From IMG/VR virus record IMGVR_UViG_3300044994_000320, positions 1 to 64,000 of that record: a stretch of 64,000 nt of DNA. One strand, given 5' to 3'. This document shows, one piece after another, positions 15,512 to 22,875 of the stretch. This stretch comes from a virus. Position 1 is the first letter of the stretch. Every line of letters begins with the position of its first letter. Position numbers and translations under genes: made by a program. Below the pieces are notes generated by a model that had not been told where the DNA came from, made no database searches, and saw only the letters and a program-made list of their open reading frames with translations.

Positions 15512-16075
15512 ATGAGTTTCACAAAAAATGATAAGGATCACCTGGTGAGTAAAATCACCGATTTACGGCTCAAGGAAGAAAAAGAAGCTCTCGACAAAGA
15601 GATCACAGCTTTCTGCAAAAAAGTCGCAAGAGAATCGCTTGGAATGCCCGACTCCCTTTTAGAGAAAATTCCTGAAGGAGTTTTGGCTACTACGAACTTC
15701 ATGTCTTTTTACGACAAAAACTCTCACGTGCTCTCTCACAAATTGGATGAGCATGTCCCAGTTCGAGGCTCTTTGGTCAACCGCTATGATACAGCAGTAC
15801 CCGTCACCGGGCGCACACTTACAGAAGCGGTTGCCTTTGCCAAAAAGAAGGAAGCCTTGGATAAAAAGAGATTAGCAATTCGTGAAGCTGTACGCAGTGT
15901 CGTTTACTCCGTCTCTTCTGCCAAAAAGCTTCTCGAAGTGTGGCCAGAGGTTGCACAAATCGTGACTATTGAAGTAGAGGTTAAGAAAAACCAGGTATCG
16001 CTCGTTCCGCTGGTTAAAAACGTAAATCAGCTTCTCGGGCTAAAACCCGTTGAAAAGACTGCAAAGAACGCATGA
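15512..16075 (+). CDS. Hypothetical protein, loosely Nmad5-like
   Basis: 187 aa, AAGGAGG upstream. Helical N-terminal half with a Leu-Pro-Glu-Gly turn (LEKIPEGVLATTNFM), then a basic helix and SSAKKLLEVWPEVAQIV. This layout reminds me of phage proteins grouped as nucleotide-modification-associated domain 5, but the resemblance is by eye only. If correct it would tie in with the base-modification genes in region 1. Confidence 0.7.
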   Translation: MSFTKNDKDHLVSKITDLRLKEEKEALDKEITAFCKKVARESLGMPDSLLEKIPEGVLATTNFMSFYDKNSHVLSHKLDEHVPVRGSLVNRYDTAVPVTGRTLTEAVAFAKKKEALDKKRLAIREAVRSVVYSVSSAKKLLEVWPEVAQIVTIEVEVKKNQVSLVPLVKNVNQLLGLKPVEKTAKNA

Positions 16076-16146
16076 TGGAAGACCGAAAAGACGACCAAGG
16101 TATTGTATCACAGAAGGCTGTCCGAACAGCCTCAAGGAGAAGAAAA

Positions 16147-16608
16147 ATGGCAAGACGTAAGAGCATCCTAAATTACACGAGCAGAGTTCCCGCCTCAAAG
16201 TCGATCGCTGAAATCGAAGAGTTACTGGTGGAGATCGGTGCTACCGGCTTTCAAAAAGAGTATCTGGATAAGAAAATCTGCGGGCTAAAGTTCATCGTTG
16301 AGTTGCCCGGTGCAGGCATTAAAAGGGTGTTTTCCATCCCAGCAAAGCCCGAGGTTGTTTACAGCGTTATGACAAAAGACCGGCGAATTCAAAAACGCGC
16401 AGAAGAGGGATACCGAGAGCAAGCGGAGCGCACTGCCTGGCGTATTGTCCGCGATTGGGTAGAAGTCCAATGTACGATGGTCAGGTTACAGCAGGCAGAC
16501 GCGTTCGAGGTCTTTCTCCCATACATGATCGACAAACACGGTGAAACCATGTACCAGCGCTTTGCCAAAGTAGATTTCAAACTGCTCGGGGATGGGAAAG
16601 TGGGCTAA
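16147..16608 (+). CDS. Conserved phage protein of unknown function
   Basis: 153 aa from ATG 16147, chosen because AAGGAG lies 7 nt upstream; earlier ATGs at 16072 and 16075 have no site. The start (MARRKSILNY...P--KSIAEIEELLVEIGATG) and the later RTAWRIVRDWVEVQ and VFLPYM blocks match a family I have seen in many siphovirus and myovirus genomes, without known role. Compact alpha/beta domain followed by a helical region. Confidence 0.75.
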   Translation: MARRKSILNYTSRVPASKSIAEIEELLVEIGATGFQKEYLDKKICGLKFIVELPGAGIKRVFSIPAKPEVVYSVMTKDRRIQKRAEEGYREQAERTAWRIVRDWVEVQCTMVRLQQADAFEVFLPYMIDKHGETMYQRFAKVDFKLLGDGKVG

Positions 16609-16695
16609 AAAAATGCCATGAAGTCGATCAAAGCAATACGGCAGACATTCTCGGCAAAGAATCGATATTGAGCATAAAAGAGCGAAAGAGGCAAA

Positions 16696-17085
16696 ATGTC
16701 TAAAGAAGTGAAGACCGTCTATTATGCCCGGTCAATTCAGATCATGGGCACAAAAGAAGACCGAGAGAACATTCGTGCTATAAAAGAAAAGTACCCCGAT
16801 GCCAAAATTGACAAGGCGCTAAAAACCGATCACAAAAAGCGCAAAGGTGTTAGAGACTCTATGAAAGTCTTCCATAAGCGTGTAGATAAAGCTGATGTCG
16901 TTATTTTAGCGGAATCGGTCGATGGGTATGTTTCTTCGGGGGTTATGTCCGAAGCACAGCACGCGCTGCATAACCGCATACCCGTGGAACGTGTGCGCGG
17001 TAATGCGTTCAAAAAAGTAAAAGACCTCAAAGTTGTCAAAGAGCCGGATGCACGAAAAAAATGGGCGAAAGTAAAGACCAGGTAG
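16696..17085 (+). CDS. Nucleoside 2-deoxyribosyltransferase-like protein
   Basis: 129 aa. The start VYYARSIQIMGTKEDREN resembles the nucleotide-binding N-terminus of DUF4406/nucleoside-deoxyribosyltransferase-like phage proteins. The later KADVVILAESVDGYVSSGVMSEAQHALHNRIPV matches their second conserved block, in which an acidic residue in the G--EAQ-A helix region supports catalysis. A lysine-rich C-terminus is unusual. Possible role in nucleotide salvage or modified-nucleotide supply. Confidence 0.55.
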   Translation: MSKEVKTVYYARSIQIMGTKEDRENIRAIKEKYPDAKIDKALKTDHKKRKGVRDSMKVFHKRVDKADVVILAESVDGYVSSGVMSEAQHALHNRIPVERVRGNAFKKVKDLKVVKEPDARKKWAKVKTR

Positions 17086-17099
17086 CCAAGGAGATCACT

Positions 17100-17300
17100 A
17101 TGCCAGTAACAAATTCAGTTATTCAGGCGCAGAAATCCGACAATTTGCTCACAAAGGCCATGAAACGCCAAGGTCTTACCAGGGTACAGTGCGCATGTTT
17201 AGCGTGGGTTATCATATACCCCGGCGAAACTAAAACAGTGTGCGCTAACTGCGGAAAAATTCACGAGATCAAAAATGGCCGACATCACAAAATGCAATAA
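17100..17300 (+). CDS. Small zinc-ribbon-like protein
   Basis: 66 aa from ATG 17100 with AAGGAG upstream. CAC and CANCG (four Cys in total) with a strand between them suggest a zinc ribbon. It overlaps the next small Cys-rich gene by 26 bp. Confidence 0.65.
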   Translation: MPVTNSVIQAQKSDNLLTKAMKRQGLTRVQCACLAWVIIYPGETKTVCANCGKIHEIKNGRHHKMQ

Positions 17301-17430
17301 CGAAAATTGCCCGATCAAAACTTATTGCTATCGGTGGCTAGCCCAAGCCACCGATCACCAATCTTACGCTATGTTTGAGTACGATAAGAAAAAAGGCTGC
17401 TCGTTCTTTATCGAGAAAAAGGAGGGCTAA
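17275..17430 (+). CDS. Short Cys-motif phage protein (51 aa)
   Basis: 51 aa. MADITKCNNENCPIKTYC is a motif shared with the gene at 22072 (MSDITKCTGESCHARDAC) and, from memory, with small proteins in many phages. A further Cys near the end (KKGCSFFI) completes a possible metal site. It lies within a chain of overlapping genes. Confidence 0.7.
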   Translation: MADITKCNNENCPIKTYCYRWLAQATDHQSYAMFEYDKKKGCSFFIEKKEG

Positions 17431-17431
17431 A

Positions 17432-17560
17432 ATGCCTAAGTTAGACAAACAAGTCAAATACCGCGAAAATTGCGCCGCGTATTTCAACGTAAAAAAACAA
17501 CGAAAAAAGAGGTTTGTGTGGCCAGAAAAAAACCTGTGGAAGTCGACGAAAAAGAGTTAA
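17432..17560 (+). CDS. Very small basic protein
   Basis: 42 aa, GGAGG site 7 nt upstream. Highly basic (KKQRKKRF), and it overlaps the next gene by 43 bp. It may be real or mainly serve translational coupling. Confidence 0.5.
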   Translation: MPKLDKQVKYRENCAAYFNVKKQRKKRFVWPEKNLWKSTKKS

Positions 17561-17937
17561 AACAGATAAAATCACGCATGTCCCCCCTTTTCCCAAAGCC
17601 CAAATGGGTAGAGTTCATTGAAATGATGCTCGCTCATAAAAACAACGGGGTTAAGTGCTTCGTCTATCGCTCACAAAGCACTGTTAGCAAATACGTTTAC
17701 GTGCGCAGAAAAGGCAAAGAAGTAAAAGTGCGCTTTTCAAATCACATGCCGGCTAAGAGGAAGATTCAAGAAGGAGATTCGCATTATTACATCGGCGTAT
17801 CCCAAAACGGTTGCCTATCTACCACAAAAGCCGTTCCAAAGATTTTAGCAGATCTCGGCATAATTATTCCCGGCGCCGAGCTAAGCGCACTCGATTTGAG
17901 AAGAGAAACCCTGTGGAATGAAGGAGACAAAAAATGA
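17518..17937 (+). CDS. Hypothetical basic protein (GTG start)
   Basis: 139 aa from GTG 17518 (AAGAGG 5 nt upstream); the frame is open further upstream but without a site. It contains KPKWVEFIEMMLAHKNNG and strand-rich RKGKEVKVRFSNHMPAKRKI. No family recognised. Confidence 0.65.
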   Translation: MARKKPVEVDEKELKQIKSRMSPLFPKPKWVEFIEMMLAHKNNGVKCFVYRSQSTVSKYVYVRRKGKEVKVRFSNHMPAKRKIQEGDSHYYIGVSQNGCLSTTKAVPKILADLGIIIPGAELSALDLRRETLWNEGDKK

Positions 17938-18266
17938 TTCAGAAGTATAAGATGCAAAGGCTACCAGAAGACGCCGAAACAATAGAAGCCGTAGTTGTAT
18001 CTTGGGCTACATGGCAAGAAGTCTGCGACCTTTTAGATGGGGCGATCATCAACGAAAAAAATCCGGCAAGAAAAGTAAAAACTTTCGCCTCAAAATGCGG
18101 AGAAAAAGGCCCGGAGTACATCGAGTTTACAATACCTAAAAGTGGTGAATTTGAAGAAGTGATCGTCCAACACGGAGACATCCTCGCAAAAGGCCCGTTC
18201 AAGCCTTTCGGCTTTATGGGGTTTAAGGCAGAAGTCTTCCATGAACTCTATGAAAAGGTCAGATAA
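17934..18266 (+). CDS. Conserved phage protein (KPDIFE/TYE family), divergent copy
   Basis: 110 aa, AAGGAG site. It aligns with the last 100 residues of the gene at 20818: VEA-VVSWATW, INEKNPARK and EKGPEYIEFTIP recur as VEAIQVSWRNW, SEQNPARK and EPGPEYIEFSIP. The family is common in phages (HGDYI-KG-GEFYP-KPDIFE ending), function unknown. This copy has lost the exact KPDIFE box. Confidence 0.7.
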   Translation: MIQKYKMQRLPEDAETIEAVVVSWATWQEVCDLLDGAIINEKNPARKVKTFASKCGEKGPEYIEFTIPKSGEFEEVIVQHGDILAKGPFKPFGFMGFKAEVFHELYEKVR

Positions 18267-18564
18267 GCCCTACGATACTGTTTCTACGATACACGGTAAA
18301 AAAGGCTACGCTAAAGGTTGTCGGTGCGCATACTGCAGGGCGGCGCATGCCGCCTATCAGCGCGATTATTACAGGCGGAATCCAGGCCGAAACGCCTATT
18401 ATCTAAAAAAGTCGCGCTGTCAAAAAGACAGAAAGCCCAAAGGGCGGCCGCTTAAGACTAAAGCGCCTTTCAAGATTTTAGAAGTCGATATGGGCTCATT
18501 AAGAAAACGAGAAATCAGATCCCCTTTATTACCGAGTGATTTTTTCTACAAGGAGTATTTATGA
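18241..18564 (+). CDS. Zinc-binding phage protein (GCRC-YCR-AHAAYQR motif)
   Basis: 107 aa. HGKKGYAKGCRCAYCRAAHA followed by YQRDYYRR is a compact Cys/His motif I associate with small phage and actinobacterial proteins related to HNH-type zinc folds. No full HNH catalytic set is visible. A basic C-terminal half suggests DNA or RNA contact. Confidence 0.65.
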   Translation: MNSMKRSDKPYDTVSTIHGKKGYAKGCRCAYCRAAHAAYQRDYYRRNPGRNAYYLKKSRCQKDRKPKGRPLKTKAPFKILEVDMGSLRKREIRSPLLPSDFFYKEYL

Positions 18565-18767
18565 AAACATGCAAAACTTGTGCGGCATGGGGCACGGTTA
18601 AAAAAGGTGCCTGTGATCGCGTGTTTTGGCCTCGCGGCGATGGCATGCGCTTCGAGATCGAAGTGTACTCACGTAATGACTCTGTAGAAGTAAATCTGAT
18701 GACTGACGAAAATTTCGGTTGTGTTTTACACGTACAAAAAGAGGATAAAGAAAGAGGTGAAGTATGA
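18561..18767 (+). CDS. Small Cys-motif phage protein
   Basis: 68 aa, AAGGAG upstream and ATGA overlap. CKTCAAW---KKGACDR at the N-terminus plus a later Cys is typical of small phage zinc proteins. Function unknown. Confidence 0.7.
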   Translation: MKTCKTCAAWGTVKKGACDRVFWPRGDGMRFEIEVYSRNDSVEVNLMTDENFGCVLHVQKEDKERGEV

Positions 18768-19204
18768 AAATTAGAAAATGGGTCATGCAGGTAGAAGGTG
18801 GTAGATTTCTGTCCTACGGCAAAAAGGGGCGTATGCTCTTAACTACTAACGTAGGTAAAGCTATTATGGAGGATACGAAAGAAGACATACTGTTATACTC
18901 CGATAAGTCCTTAAAAACAAAGCCTAAAAAACTAACTTTTAAGTTAGTCGATAAGCCTACTGGTAAACCGGCTGTATATAAGTGGGTGATACAAGCCACC
19001 GAAAACCTCGGTAGACTAAATAATACAATCAACGGTTGGTACGTCAAGGGTTGGTACGCTAACTACGATAAGTACGACAATGTTACTTTCTCTAAGGCTG
19101 TAAGAAAAGCATTACTTTATGACAGCAGGGAAGATGCTCTTTGTTTTTCATACTCGTATGTAAAATGGAAAGTGAAGAAACTCGTATTTGAGCTTGCTGA
19201 GTAA
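18764..19204 (+). CDS. Hypothetical protein with internal duplication
   Basis: 146 aa. The two halves look like copies of one 65-70-aa unit: RKWVMQVEGGRFLSYG...DILLYSDKS-KTKPKKLTFKLVD against YKWVIQATENLGR...DALCFSYSYVKWKVKKLVFELAE. The unit may be a small beta domain. Codon choice (GTA, TTA, ACT) is more A/T-rich than in the tail genes. Function unknown. Confidence 0.7.
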   Translation: MKIRKWVMQVEGGRFLSYGKKGRMLLTTNVGKAIMEDTKEDILLYSDKSLKTKPKKLTFKLVDKPTGKPAVYKWVIQATENLGRLNNTINGWYVKGWYANYDKYDNVTFSKAVRKALLYDSREDALCFSYSYVKWKVKKLVFELAE

Positions 19205-19217
19205 TTGTGGAGGAAAC

Positions 19218-19427
19218 ATGGCTGAGTTACGCGTAAAAGACCTCACAGGGTCATTAAACGGCATTGTCGTCGATATTGGCGGACAGGAAAGAGTCATTGT
19301 TAGCGGCACTCCGAATATGCTGTGGACGTGCTCACCAAGTGAGTATGCTCTTGAAACTCGACGGGTAGTTCCTCATTCTATGACAGCTCAGGAAATTCTT
19401 GATTTAAGAGTTGTTAAAAAACTATGA
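19218..19427 (+). CDS. Small hypothetical protein
   Basis: 69 aa from ATG 19218 (GGAGG upstream). Beta-rich, Val/Gly patterned (GIVVDIGGQERVIVSG). It ends in an ATGA overlap with the next gene. No family recognised. Confidence 0.65.
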   Translation: MAELRVKDLTGSLNGIVVDIGGQERVIVSGTPNMLWTCSPSEYALETRRVVPHSMTAQEILDLRVVKKL

Positions 19428-19966
19428 CACCGAATGAGTCTCTCATTGATGAGCTAATCGGTAATTTTTGTCTTCGGTTTGGCGATATTATCAAGTATCT
19501 TGAAACGTGCGAGATAGATTCCGCAGACGGTAGTGTTGATATTCTGCCAATAGTCTATAATCAGGCAGAAAGCTATCGGGTATCGTTTATTTACTCGCGT
19601 GGGATAAATTGGCATACTGATAAACAGTACGCTAAACAAGGTGGCATTCAGTATTGCTCAATGTTCGTTTTAAGTAATCCGGGTTACATTTTTAAGCGCA
19701 GATTGCAAACAGGGCAAATAGAAGCGCACGAAAAAGTCTTCTTTTCATTCGATATAACAAAGCGGCACGGGCTATTCTGGAATCGTAAGCGTCTATCAAA
19801 AAACAAACGACATAATTGGGTCGGTCTATCTATAGATTCCTACAAAGTTTTAAGCGAAGCCAAGTGCCATGAAATAATATGCAGTACAATTTCAATGTCC
19901 GTGGATGACTTTATTTGTAAAAGGTGGTTGAATCGTGTATTGATAGGTCAAGAAGCTGTTAGTTAA
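19424..19966 (+). CDS. Hypothetical protein
   Basis: 180 aa, ATGA overlap at the start. Mixed alpha/beta, rich in Cys, Tyr and Trp, with a basic patch (FWNRKRLSKNKRHNW). No recognised motif. It directly precedes the run of three frameshifted small genes. Confidence 0.65.
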   Translation: MTPNESLIDELIGNFCLRFGDIIKYLETCEIDSADGSVDILPIVYNQAESYRVSFIYSRGINWHTDKQYAKQGGIQYCSMFVLSNPGYIFKRRLQTGQIEAHEKVFFSFDITKRHGLFWNRKRLSKNKRHNWVGLSIDSYKVLSEAKCHEIICSTISMSVDDFICKRWLNRVLIGQEAVS

Positions 19967-19986
19967 GAAAGGTTTGCGAGGAAACG

Positions 19987-20176
19987 ATGACACCACAAGA
20001 AGCAAAAATCTGGCTGGATAAACAGTCAGAAGATACACAAAAAATAGTCAGGGGGGATCATTGCTTCGGCAATGGACTCCGGGTACGCCTCCTGCGTACA
20101 AAATTCTTATGGGCTTGTGGCTTCTGGATATGCTTTAGAGTGGAGATCAATAGCGGAAGGAGATGACAGAAAATGA
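19987..20176 (+). pseudogene. Small gene interrupted by +1 base in a G6 run
   Basis: ATG 19987 (GAGGAAA upstream) reads sensibly for about 22 codons to the G run at 20051-20056. After it, frame 0 turns Arg/Cys/Trp-rich and stops at 20166. The +1 frame instead reads IIASAMDSGYAS and GLVASGYALEWRSIAEGDDR and ends at 20176 in an ATGA overlap with the next gene. With five G the product would be about 62 aa. Either a frameshift mutation or a homopolymer sequencing error. Confidence 0.7.
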
Positions 20177-20319
20177 AAATACAGAAATGCAAATACGGTA
20201 ATAAAGACTGGAAAAAGTATGTCAAACCAGTCTGGCAGAATAGAGGAGTCTGGAGAAAAGGTGACCCGAAAATATATCGTTGGTTGAACTTTTTAATAAT
20301 TAAAAGCTCTAATAAATAA
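20173..20319 (+). CDS. Very small basic protein (48 aa)
   Basis: 48 aa, AAGGAG site upstream and ATGA overlap with the corrected frame of the preceding gene. Lys/Trp-rich (KDWKKYVKPVWQNRGVW). Function unknown. Confidence 0.6.
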   Translation: MKIQKCKYGNKDWKKYVKPVWQNRGVWRKGDPKIYRWLNFLIIKSSNK

Positions 20320-20335
20320 AGGAACAAAAAAACTT

Positions 20336-20779
20336 ATGACACCAATAAAAACAGTACAAGATCTTATTAACGCATGCAAGGAAGGTGAGAAGCCGATTCT
20401 AAAAGTTACAGGTTTAGTATGGAATGAATTTGAACTTGATGAAGGGTCACTTTTAAGAGTCACTGGATATGCGGGAATACAATACGATTGTCATGTGTTT
20501 ACTTACAATTTTGATGAGTTCAAAGAGTATAATCGGAAGCTTTTGAAGCCAAATTGGTTTCTTAAAAATGGTGGAATGGGCACCGCAGAAGAATTTGGTG
20601 CTTGGGAAACACAGAATAAGGTGCTATATTTTGGGGAAGAAGAATCAGCTTCATTGTCGAAACACTACCTTGAGCATTACACCGAGGATGTTCAGGATGT
20701 TATTGAAGCAAAAAGCACTAATAAGACCTATTCCCCATTTGAAGATTCAATAGAATTTCATGAGTCTTGTTCAGGATAG
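20336..20779 (+). CDS. Hypothetical protein, first of a tandem duplicate pair
   Basis: 147 aa. It shares long blocks with the next gene (GEKPILKVTGLV, FTYNFDEF, GTAEEFGAWE, LEHYT), roughly two-thirds identical by eye over 110 residues. The fold looks alpha/beta with aromatic strands. The C-terminal 25 residues differ. A recent tandem duplication; function unknown. Confidence 0.75.
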   Translation: MTPIKTVQDLINACKEGEKPILKVTGLVWNEFELDEGSLLRVTGYAGIQYDCHVFTYNFDEFKEYNRKLLKPNWFLKNGGMGTAEEFGAWETQNKVLYFGEEESASLSKHYLEHYTEDVQDVIEAKSTNKTYSPFEDSIEFHESCSG

Positions 20780-20817
20780 GGAAAATTAGTGGAACTCAAA
20801 AAGCAAGAGACAGAAAA

Positions 20818-21600
20818 ATGAAAACAGTACAAGATCTCATTGAAGCATGTAATAGAGGTGAGAAGCCGATTCTAAAAGTTACTGGCTTAGTGTGTGATGA
20901 GTTTGAGCTTGAGGCAGGTTCTTTTTTGAGAGTTACTGGCTACGAAAAAATAAGGAACGACTGCCACACAGTTAACGACTGTCACGCATTCACTTACAAT
21001 TTTGACGAGTTTATAGAGTATAACAGAAAATTGTTAAAACGAAACTGGGTTCTCAAAAACGGTATAATGGGGACTGCCGAAGAATTTGGAGCATGGGAAA
21101 TGAAAAATACAGTATTGTATTTTGATGGAGATGTTTCAGACCCATTGTACAAATACGATCTTGAGCATTACACAGGTAGTGCTCGTGAAGTCCTTTTAAC
21201 CGAAATTGCACGATTAGAAAAAGAGTTATCGGAATACAGGGAGAAGTTAGCACACTTGGAAACTGAAAACAAGGTCGGAGGAAACAATATGAATAGCGCA
21301 AGAAAATACAGGAAGAAACCAGTTGTAGTTGAGGCCATTCAGGTCTCGTGGAGGAACTGGAATGCTTTAGGTGATTTTATGCCTGGCGTTATTTCAGAGC
21401 AGAATCCGGCGCGAAAATCATTGAGCTACTCGGAAACGTGCGGAGAACCGGGGCCGGAGTATATTGAGTTTTCTATACCGACACTGGAAGGTGTCATGCT
21501 CGCAAAGCACGGCGATTATATTGTTAAAGGTGTGAACGGAGAGTTTTATCCAGTTAAGCCGGACATTTTTGAGAAAACCTATGAGGGGGTAGCAGAATGA
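20818..21600 (+). CDS. Second tandem duplicate, fused in frame to a KPDIFE-family phage protein
   Basis: 260 aa. Residues 1-115 repeat the protein at 20336, and residues 120-150 form a Glu/Lys-rich coiled coil. From the ATG at 21289 onward comes a 103-aa conserved phage domain: YRKKPVVVEAIQVSW, HGDYIVKGVNGEFYP and KPDIFEKTYE. A strong internal site (CGGAGGAAAC) precedes this ATG, so the downstream domain can also be made alone. This looks like two genes joined by loss of a stop codon. The downstream part is paralogous to the gene at 17934. Confidence 0.7.
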   Translation: MKTVQDLIEACNRGEKPILKVTGLVCDEFELEAGSFLRVTGYEKIRNDCHTVNDCHAFTYNFDEFIEYNRKLLKRNWVLKNGIMGTAEEFGAWEMKNTVLYFDGDVSDPLYKYDLEHYTGSAREVLLTEIARLEKELSEYREKLAHLETENKVGGNNMNSARKYRKKPVVVEAIQVSWRNWNALGDFMPGVISEQNPARKSLSYSETCGEPGPEYIEFSIPTLEGVMLAKHGDYIVKGVNGEFYPVKPDIFEKTYEGVAE

Positions 21601-21801
21601 AAATCTTGTGCTTTGAGGTAAGTTACGTAGGGTTCAGCAGTAAAAATGCTGTACTCAAAAAACAGATCATCGAAAAGTGGGGGTGAAACATTTAGTTTAG
21701 CAGAGTGTATTAAATTATACAAGAAAACAACAAATCTTCCACTTATGGAATGCAAGCACAAAGTTGAGCACATTCTTGGTAATAGGATATATAAGGTATG
21801 A
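21597..21801 (+). pseudogene. Small gene interrupted by +1 base in a G5 run
   Basis: The start ATG overlaps the previous stop. Frame 0 gives 29 aa (MKILCFEVSYVG...EKWG) and stops at 21686 right after GGGGG (21679-21683). One G fewer continues into ETFSLAECIKLYKKTTNLPLM, then ECKHKVEHILGNR, ending at 21801 in an ATGA overlap. The corrected 67-aa product resembles small phage proteins with an L-EA--LYK--TGL-L-EAK--VE pattern. Confidence 0.7.
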
Positions 21802-22017
21802 GCTACATAGTTTTAGGAATAAGTCAAAATGAAAGGGCTAATGTAAAAGGTCATCCAATCCCTATGACCTCTGCCAACGATGACTCCGGTGGTACGTGGG
21901 CGTTGTTCGCAACCAGAGCAGAAGCCAAGAGATGTGCAGAGAGGCATCCATTTTAGCACTGCTGGGTATAAGATCATTGAGTGGCCATATTCTCTGCCGA
22001 CGGATATAAGTAAATGA
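21798..22017 (+). pseudogene. Small gene interrupted by +1 base in a T4 run
   Basis: The ATG overlaps the corrected end of the preceding gene. Frame 0 gives 52 aa (SYIVLGISQNERAN...KRCAERHPF) and stops at the TAG in CCATTTTAGC (21954-21956). Removing one T gives FSTAGYKIIEWPYSLPTDISK, ending at 22017, again in ATGA overlap with a following ATG. A ribosomal +1 slip at TTT-T before TAG would also be chemically reasonable. About 72 aa if corrected. Confidence 0.65.
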
Positions 22018-22079
22018 CATCCGAAAAAGAGAATGTGTCGTTTACGATAGATGCGTTGGAGTGGTATCATGATGTCTGA
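22014..22079 (+). CDS. Possible 21-aa peptide bridging two genes
   Basis: A 21-codon frame (MTSEKENVSFTIDALEWYHDV) starts in an ATGA overlap and ends 8 bp inside the next gene. It may be a translated peptide or only a coupling device. Confidence 0.35.
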   Translation: MTSEKENVSFTIDALEWYHDV

Positions 22080-22305
22080 TATTACAAAGTGCACCGGAGA
22101 ATCTTGTCATGCACGTGATGCTTGCATGAGGTTTACTATTCCTGCAAAACCAGATGGGCAAAGTTGGATGGCCCCTCCAAAATGGACTTTCACTCCGCTG
22201 TGTATGCGAGATGTCTTAATACAGTGCCCATACTTTTTGGCCGACGAGTTACGTGTTAAACAAGACACGGGCACTTACCTCAGCGGTAGAGCAACGGACT
22301 CATAA
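22072..22305 (+). CDS. Cys-motif phage protein, paralogue of the gene at 17275
   Basis: 77 aa from ATG 22072 (an ATG 3 nt earlier is equally possible). MSDITKCTGESCHARDAC matches the start of the 17275 protein, and C--RDVLIQCPYF adds two more cysteines. The last 12 codons overlap the 5' half of the tRNA-like sequence at 22269, so either the tail is dispensable or RNA and mRNA compete. Confidence 0.65.
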   Translation: MSDITKCTGESCHARDACMRFTIPAKPDGQSWMAPPKWTFTPLCMRDVLIQCPYFLADELRVKQDTGTYLSGRATDS

Positions 22306-22340
22306 CCATTTGGTCGTTGGTTCTATACCAACAGTGCCCA
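22269..22340 (+). tRNA. tRNA-Met-like gene (CAT anticodon), imperfect anticodon stem
   Basis: Acceptor GGGCACT pairs with AGTGCCC (7 bp). D arm CTC-AGCGGTA-GAG, and T arm GTTGG-TTCTATA-CCAAC. The loop CTCATAA carries anticodon CAT. Total is 72 nt without encoded CCA. In the canonical 7-nt-loop fold the anticodon stem ACGGA/CCATT is poor; allowing an 8-nt loop gives AACGG/CCATT with one mismatch. It may be functional, modified or decaying. Confidence 0.65.
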
Positions 22341-22372
22341 AGATAGTCAGTATTAGGAAATAGGAGATAAAA

Positions 22373-22843
22373 ATGACACCAGAACAACAGGCTATTTACG
22401 ATAAGCTTCCGACGCACATCCTGCTGACGCCGGGAGTAGATAAGTGGCGGAAGGGAGACGAAATGTTTTATGACGATTGGTATCCAATCGAAATTGAAAC
22501 AGACGGAGAGTGGTATGGGAAGAAAATCGGGAAACTAATAACTGCCCGCCGCCCTATTCCTGCACCCATAAGAGAAGCGCAGGCTTGGTGGACTTTGTAT
22601 AATCGGTTAGCGACAGTTGTCCAGGATTCGCGCGATGGTGTGATTTATGCGTTTGTTATCAGTACACCAAAACGCTACTTTTTAGAAGTAATCAAATCAC
22701 GCTCGTTACGTGGAATACGAAAGTTTGCAAGCGAAGAGGCCGCTAAGAATGCTATCCCTGTTCTCGGTGGTGAAGACAAAATCAGCGAAATGTTCTCGGT
22801 AGGGCCGGGCGTGTTCGAGCAGTGGCTTCAAGATGAAATCTGA
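22373..22843 (+). CDS. Hypothetical phage protein
   Basis: 156 aa, AGGAG upstream. The WRKGDEMFYDDWYPI-IE...ARRPI segment resembles short phage proteins with a GDEF-DD-W-P-----RRP pattern. The rest is an alpha/beta domain. Function unknown. Confidence 0.7.
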   Translation: MTPEQQAIYDKLPTHILLTPGVDKWRKGDEMFYDDWYPIEIETDGEWYGKKIGKLITARRPIPAPIREAQAWWTLYNRLATVVQDSRDGVIYAFVISTPKRYFLEVIKSRSLRGIRKFASEEAAKNAIPVLGGEDKISEMFSVGPGVFEQWLQDEI

Positions 22844-22875
22844 AAGAAAGGCACTAAATAGTCCAGGAGAAAATT

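Noticed and set aside
16618-16671. 17-codon frame MKSIKAIRQTF...
   Set aside because: No ribosome site and no further support; treated as intergenic.
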